Shown here in pieces: positions 59,242 through 64,000 of a stretch of DNA of 64,000 nucleotides. The first letter of the stretch is position 1. Each line of letters opens with the position of its first letter. The translations under genes were made by a program, and so were the position numbers. Source of the stretch: Lepeophtheirus salmonis (lineage: Eukaryota > Arthropoda > Copepoda > Siphonostomatoida > Caligidae); assembly GCF_016086655.4 (NCBI RefSeq), contig NC_052140.2:4402001-4466000 (forward strand), in the 5' to 3' direction. The notes below the pieces were generated by a model. It searched no databases. It was not told the origin of the DNA and saw nothing but the letters and a program-made list of their open reading frames with translations.

Positions 59242-60142
59242 CAAAATCATAAAATTAGACAATAAATATACTAATAAAAAAATGTTATAAATAAATTCAT
59301 CGTAAAGATTTAGAGCAAAAGCTAATTATGTAGTAATGTCCGGCGATATTACTCCCTATTAAGAGCATCAAAAAAGATTTTCCCCGTTATTTAGGTATGC
59401 TTATATAACAACATACTATTATCATGATGGATATACACAATTGCTAATTATAATGCAACACCCAATGTAACTACCCTCGTTGTTTGAATACTTACTGTGA
59501 GATAGTACAAAATTCAGAGTTCCATTTCGATATTCGTAAATACTTTTTACTGATAACTTGATCGTCATTTGGTGTGGACGACTCAAAACATTTTTATATG
59601 TATTTCTATAAATGACATCAGTACCAACATCCTCCATTAATTTAATGATGGTTCCTCGGGAAGGGATATGTTTACCCTTGTATTTCTCCATAAATTTTTT
59701 GAACGTAGATGATTAGCAATGGATAAGGTTATATTACATGCAATAAGCATCGTTGTGAGATCAAAGTTAAAGTCTGACTTGATGTATTCATCGTCAAATT
59801 GATTTTATAGATGAATATCCATACTCTTGTTATGAGATGAGGATAATGAGTGGCGTGTAATTCTAGACAGGGGACTAAAGGCACATTTATATCAACAAAT
59901 CCGACAAACCATCTGTTTCTCATCCGGTAAGTATTTTCCAAATTCCTGGGCCTCCATTTTCATAAATCCAGACAGAAGGCGACGTCATTTTGGGGATTTT
60001 ATTCAGTTCTCTATCGACTATCACCATCTCATATTATATTAATATTGAATAATAAAGGCGGGAATGATAACGTTCATGATTGATAGAAGAAGATGTATAT
60101 TATTTAATCAATGATGCCATAAGTAACCTTATATATAATATC
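59242..60142 (-). other. Possible helix-turn-helix scrap; otherwise no gene
   Basis: The minus frame 59422-59691 begins FMEKYKGKHIPSRGTIIKLM, which resembles the helix-turn-helix at the start of many mariner-like and DUF4817 proteins (FQ.KF.G...PSR.TI..L). No further domain follows. A second minus frame, 59729-59941, is unrecognised. Confidence 0.3.
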
Positions 60143-61513
60143 ATGCCGAAGAAAACGTGCCTTTTTTCATGGGGTTCTAACAACGGAGGTACAGATGTGT
60201 GGAATCATAATTTGGAAAATAAAAGTATGTTTTTGCAGTTTCTCGTGCCATCTCGTTCTTTATGGCAAGTAATCCGCCATTCAAAAACTTCCCATCACAT
60301 AAAAAGATTAAAATTCTTCAATAAACACAAGAATCAAGGAGACGAAGGAGAACTAAACAGGTCATCATTCAATTTGGACGTAGCAAAGTTATTTGTGTCG
60401 TGTAACATCCCATTAAATGTTCTGGATCATCCCAATTTCTCCAAGTTTATTTAAAAATATACTGGAAAACTTCTCTAGGTCGATGGGTCGTTAACAACTT
60501 GGTTGGGGAAGTATGTCAAGGACTTTTGAATAGAATAAAATAAGAGGTGGAAGAAAAAAGATATTTTCGTTGCACTAGATGAGACAAGGGATCCTCAAGG
60601 GAGGTCAATGATTCCAATTTTGATTAGTCCTTTGGACAGACATTTCTGTGGAAGACCTTACCTTATTGACTTGATTGATATTGTGATTGCAAATGCATAC
60701 AATGTAAATAACATTGTCATAAGCTCAGTTTATAAGTTATTGGGAGAAGATTTTGTCCCGTGTAGACTTAAAGTTTTCATCACTGATGCCGCCTCGTATT
60801 GTCTCAAAGCAGGAGAAGATCTTCGAAAAAAAAAATTCCCGGAATTGATTCACATTAAATGTATTGCTCATGGATTACATAGAGTTGCAGATATGGTTCA
60901 ACAAAAGTTTCCTCGAACGAACGAACTTATTTACAATGTGAAGAAGATGTTTTTGAATTCTGGAAGAAGAAAGAGAGTATTTACTACTTTGTACGAAATT
61001 CCCCTCCCTCCATCACCAATTATAACAAGATAGTGAACTTGATTAAAAGCAGTGGAGTACTACTACCGTTACTTTGACGTCTTCAGAGAATATTTAAACA
61101 GCCGTGATAAAGATTTGACAGCAACCAGAAGAGCACAAGAAGTAATTAATAATGATTCCTTAAGAGAAGAAGTCGTATTTATACAGGAAAATTTTCGTCA
61201 AATACCTTTGGCAATAACTGCGCCTGAGGAAAGATTGCCTCTTCTTACCAGCCTAACCATAGTAGAAAGTCTGACTTAAGATTTGAAGGAAAAACCATTC
61301 AAGACCAAGTTAAAAGAAGTGCTTCAAAAGAATCCTGGCTACACAAAACTAAAGCAACTCTCAACAAGTGAAAACCTTGTATACAAATATACTCCAATGG
61401 TCAATTGTGATGCTGAGAGAGTCTTTAATATGATGAATGCCATCAATGCGAAAAGGATGTCCAAACTAACTAGTAAGAAATTGAGGGAATTATTGATCAC
61501 CAAATGGAATTAA
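60143..61513 (+). pseudogene. hAT transposase, one frame with eight stops
   Basis: From ATG 60143 (MPKKTCLF) to TAA 61511 everything stays in one frame of about 456 codons. Visible blocks: VAKLFVSCNIPLNVLDHPNF and KYTGK; VALDETRDPQGRSM (first catalytic aspartate); FITDAASYCLKAG (second aspartate); IKCIAHGLHRVADMVQQKFP (C..H element); PLPPSPIITR; and the C-terminal VNCDAERVFNMMNAINAKRM with LRELLITKWN, equivalent to the hAT dimerisation region. This pattern fits the hAT subgroup related to CGGBP1-like proteins; a BED finger is not evident. Stops fall at 60452, 60476, 60527, 60536, 61031, 61034, 61040 and 61277. Terminal repeats were not located. Confidence 0.88.
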
Positions 61514-61827
61514 TGTTCTCTTATCATTTAAGTGTCAACGCGTAAATATTAACAATATTTTTTGAATAATTTGTTACTTTATTGCCTCATTTCTATTCTT
61601 TAGATTTCTTGCCAAAGTTATCTATTCATCCTTTGGTGGTCACTAAAAAGTTATAAGTACACTTCCTGTAATGATGGGTTTGATGTTCTCTAACTTACAA
61701 TATATTTTGTCTTACTTAAATTTACAGAATATAATATACATTTATAAAGTTATTTATAGGGAAGTTATATATTAATACTATACAACAATCTCTCTTCCTT
61801 CATGTGTAAATAAATAAATAATTTAAG
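61514..61827. other. No gene seen
   Basis: AT-rich 3' flank of the hAT coding region; should contain its right end, which I could not define. Confidence 0.4.
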
Positions 61828-62555
61828 TTAAAAATATATTCTAAATGATACTCTTTTAATTGGGTTGGAATCGATATTTACTTTGAATTCTTGACCCAGC
61901 GACAGATACAATGGCATCACTCTCATATTAGCTATTATATTTTTGAAGCAATTTCCATGGACATTCAATGCATCGATGAGTATTTTATTCAGTTCAGATT
62001 TTTGAATGGAGTTGAAGATCAAATTAGAGTTTTCTTTTAGACACCTGCATACTCTTGCATAGTGGCCTCCCTTATCTCATCTTGTGCATTCGATGCTTAT
62101 TGCAAGCAAACTTTCCTATTCTTATGAGGAAATTGGAAACCACACTGTCTACACAATCTATCTTACCTCTTGTTCCACGATCTCCTACAGCTTTGACTTC
62201 TTCGATATATATTGAATCCACATGACGGTATTTGCGTTAACACCCTTTGATACTAAATCATTTAGACTATTTTGATTATTCTTTACCGTTTCTACTATTC
62301 TCCATTAATATCTCCTTCACATATTTTATTTGCATCATGAACTAATCTTAATTGTGCTTCTCTATAATGCCGGACTCTGGTCAATTTGTTAGACGTCATC
62401 CTTGAATGTTCTTTCAAATAGAAGTTATATACTTGTATCTCAGGTATAACGATGATTAGATCCGCCTTGTATATGGATATTCGTAACCAAAGTTTTATAT
62501 TGTCAAAATTAATATTTAATACTATTTGTATCATACAGTAAATTATAACAAACAT
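61828..62555 (-). pseudogene. Gypsy-type gag zinc knuckles and protease start
   Basis: Minus strand. 62106-62153 reads CRQCGFQFPHKNRKVC (CX2CX5HX5C). In the adjacent frame 62047-62088 reads CTR, stop, DKGGHYARVC, a CX2CX4HX4C knuckle whose second cysteine codon is now TGA. Tandem knuckles of this kind end the gag of many Ty3/gypsy elements. They are followed by SELNKILIDAL and a hydrophilic stretch to 61828, where relatives have the protease (DTG motif, here not preserved). Upstream, 62400-62295 (VRHYREAQLRLVHDANKICE) may be gag. Whether it belonged to the 55 kb element is unknown. Confidence 0.6.
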
Positions 62556-62623
62556 TAAGATTCTTTATTGTTTCCTTCATCATATTGAAGAATCTTTTTT
62601 TTAAATCCAAATAGATGCTAAAT

Positions 62624-64000
62624 TCACAAGAATTTGTTTAAATCAATGGGCTTCCTACCATTGAAGACATCAAACCAGGAATCTAATGTTTTAATAAACT
62701 CAGCTTGTGACTTCTTTGCTGGAAAAAGATATTCAAATGCTGTGGCTGTTGTATGGCTTAACAATTGCGTGGCCAAAAAACACGCTCTCTTTGACTACCA
62801 CAGCATTCCAGATGGATGTCCTTGATCTTGTGTGCGATTTTTAGCTCTTGACAATCTCTTCAAAGCACATCATGAAAGACGTGAACCTTCTTGGATGTGT
62901 CCGATGAATTCCAAAAATACAGAGAATCCTCAGAGATTCCTAATGTGTTACGCAGTCTCACATTTGATGGATCCATATTGGAGACAATAGCAACTACACA
63001 AATTCCTCTTGTTTCTATTTATTTTATGATATTGAATAGATTTTCAATAGACATGGCAGTGTCAAAATCAAAGTAAACAGGAATTCCACGTCCAGTCCAC
63101 GTATCATTGCAACTTGAATCTTCTTGTTTTGCCAAAGACTTGATAATAGGAAGGAGAGTAATCGTAACTTCTTTTTAAATTCATTTCATCAAAAGACAGT
63201 ACTCCAAGATGTTTAAATTGAAAATTCTGGAAGAGAAAACAATTTAAAATATTTCCTGTTAAATATTTATGCCAATACTGCAAATGCAATGTAATTACAT
63301 ATGCGCTTACCCTTCATTTTTTCCCCTAAAATATCTAAGAGTTTATGCTGAATTAAAATTTTTAAATCCATTTTCTCAAAGTTGATAAAGGAGAGGAAAT
63401 TTCTTCTGTAGATAATATGTATTTCCTCCAGCCATTGACCTCAAAATCAGCGAACTTTAAATGTCTTATTCAGTCCAATTTTTTAGCCTTGCATTCAAAT
63501 GTTTGTTCGTTAACACATTGACCTGGCTTTAAGAAATCGCTGTTGTAACTTATATTTTAAGGCTTGTGACCCCTGTCTCTTCGATACCTTCTGGTACAGA
63601 TTTTTCTTTTTCTAACTATTTTTTAAGCCTACTCATTTTCAAAAGTAATTTTTTCTTCTCTTTTCTCCAATTAAGATATTCTCCTCTTCAATATTAGTCT
63701 GAACTAACACAGTTTTGTATATTTTTTCTGATGAATGTTCAACGTCCATAGCACCAGGTAAATTTAAATTTGAATGTATACCTTTCTTTTCTTCTAATTT
63801 TTTGGATGTATCAGCCTCGATTATTCTTACAGGATTCTCGGGAACTAAGTGAAGGATGGGAAACGTTTTAGAGTTTAAGCCTTTCCGAACCTTGTTGCTC
63901 GAACTCCTTCCATAGTTTGGCATTAGTTCAGTCTTGAAATTTCTTTCCAACCACTCATTCCCAAAATGTCGAGAACAAATTTATTGCGGTTGTAACATTA
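62624..64000 (-). pseudogene. P-element/THAP transposase, truncated by window end
   Basis: Minus strand from the right edge. ICSRHFGNEW supplies the last Cys and His of a THAP C2CH finger, with the TFPILHLVPE end near 63860. A low-complexity linker follows (to 63640). Then HLGVLSFDEMNLKRSYDY (about 63200), FDFDTAMSI (likely first catalytic aspartate), VVAIVSNMDPSNVRL (P-element signature VVA.VSD...N), VHVFHDV, and in a shifted frame LLSHTTATAFEYLFPAKKSQ and SWFDVFNGRKPIDLN before TGA 62624-62626. These blocks are collinear with P-element and THAP9 transposases. Several frame changes and stops. The C-terminal part after NGRKPID is absent. Confidence 0.85.

Overview
This 64 kb window is AT-rich, intron- and intergenic-like animal DNA that reads as a transposon graveyard. 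I see no intact host gene, no operon structure, no ribosomal or functional tRNA gene and no CRISPR array. Nearly everything recognisable is a broken mobile element: Tc1/mariner (at least nine fragments of several families), APE-type non-LTR retrotransposons (four fragments), Ty3/gypsy-type retrotransposons (two), one hAT, one P-element/THAP, one Merlin (IS1595-like), one pogo/Tigger-like helix-turn-helix and possibly one Harbinger. The mixture, the very high AT content and mariners carrying HQDN- and SPDLAP-type motifs suggest an arthropod. A parasitic copepod of the sea-louse kind (Caligidae) is my best guess, but that is inference from general resemblance and was not tested.

Layout. 1-5.9 kb: non-LTR reverse transcriptase tail, a pair of 125-base direct repeats, a 95-base tandem duplication and two dispersed repeat families whose partners lie near 50 and 57.7 kb in inverted orientation. 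6-22 kb: mostly anonymous AT-rich DNA with a Tc1 C-terminus (10.6 kb), a nearly full-length dead mariner (11.1-12.4 kb) abutting a rearranged second mariner, an RT scrap (13.4 kb), a deleted Tc1/mariner (14.8 kb) and a GC-richer coding-like island (16.6-17.0 kb). 22-34 kb: one arm of a 0.67 kb duplicate repeat, two tRNA-derived SINE-like copies in inverted orientation, a mariner inversion junction, and repeat copies around 31 kb. 35-45 kb: a 109-base tandem array, two internally deleted mariners with recognisable terminal inverted repeats, an orphan 112-codon frame and a 2.3 kb non-LTR element. 46-54 kb: further repeats, a hairpin-forming 30-base minisatellite, a Merlin fragment and one candidate host exon. 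54.8-64 kb: a deleted gypsy-type element, a clean MITE with an 8-base target duplication, the second arm of the 0.67 kb repeat, a hAT transposase read in one frame with eight stops, a gag zinc-knuckle/protease fragment and a P-element/THAP transposase that runs off the end.

No genes appear to work together. The interest lies in the repeats: several families occur two to six times in this window alone, and some junctions (mariner head-to-head, reverse transcriptase joined to integrase, duplicated integrase tail) record specific rearrangements. All identifications come from reading translations and repeats by eye; no database search was run.
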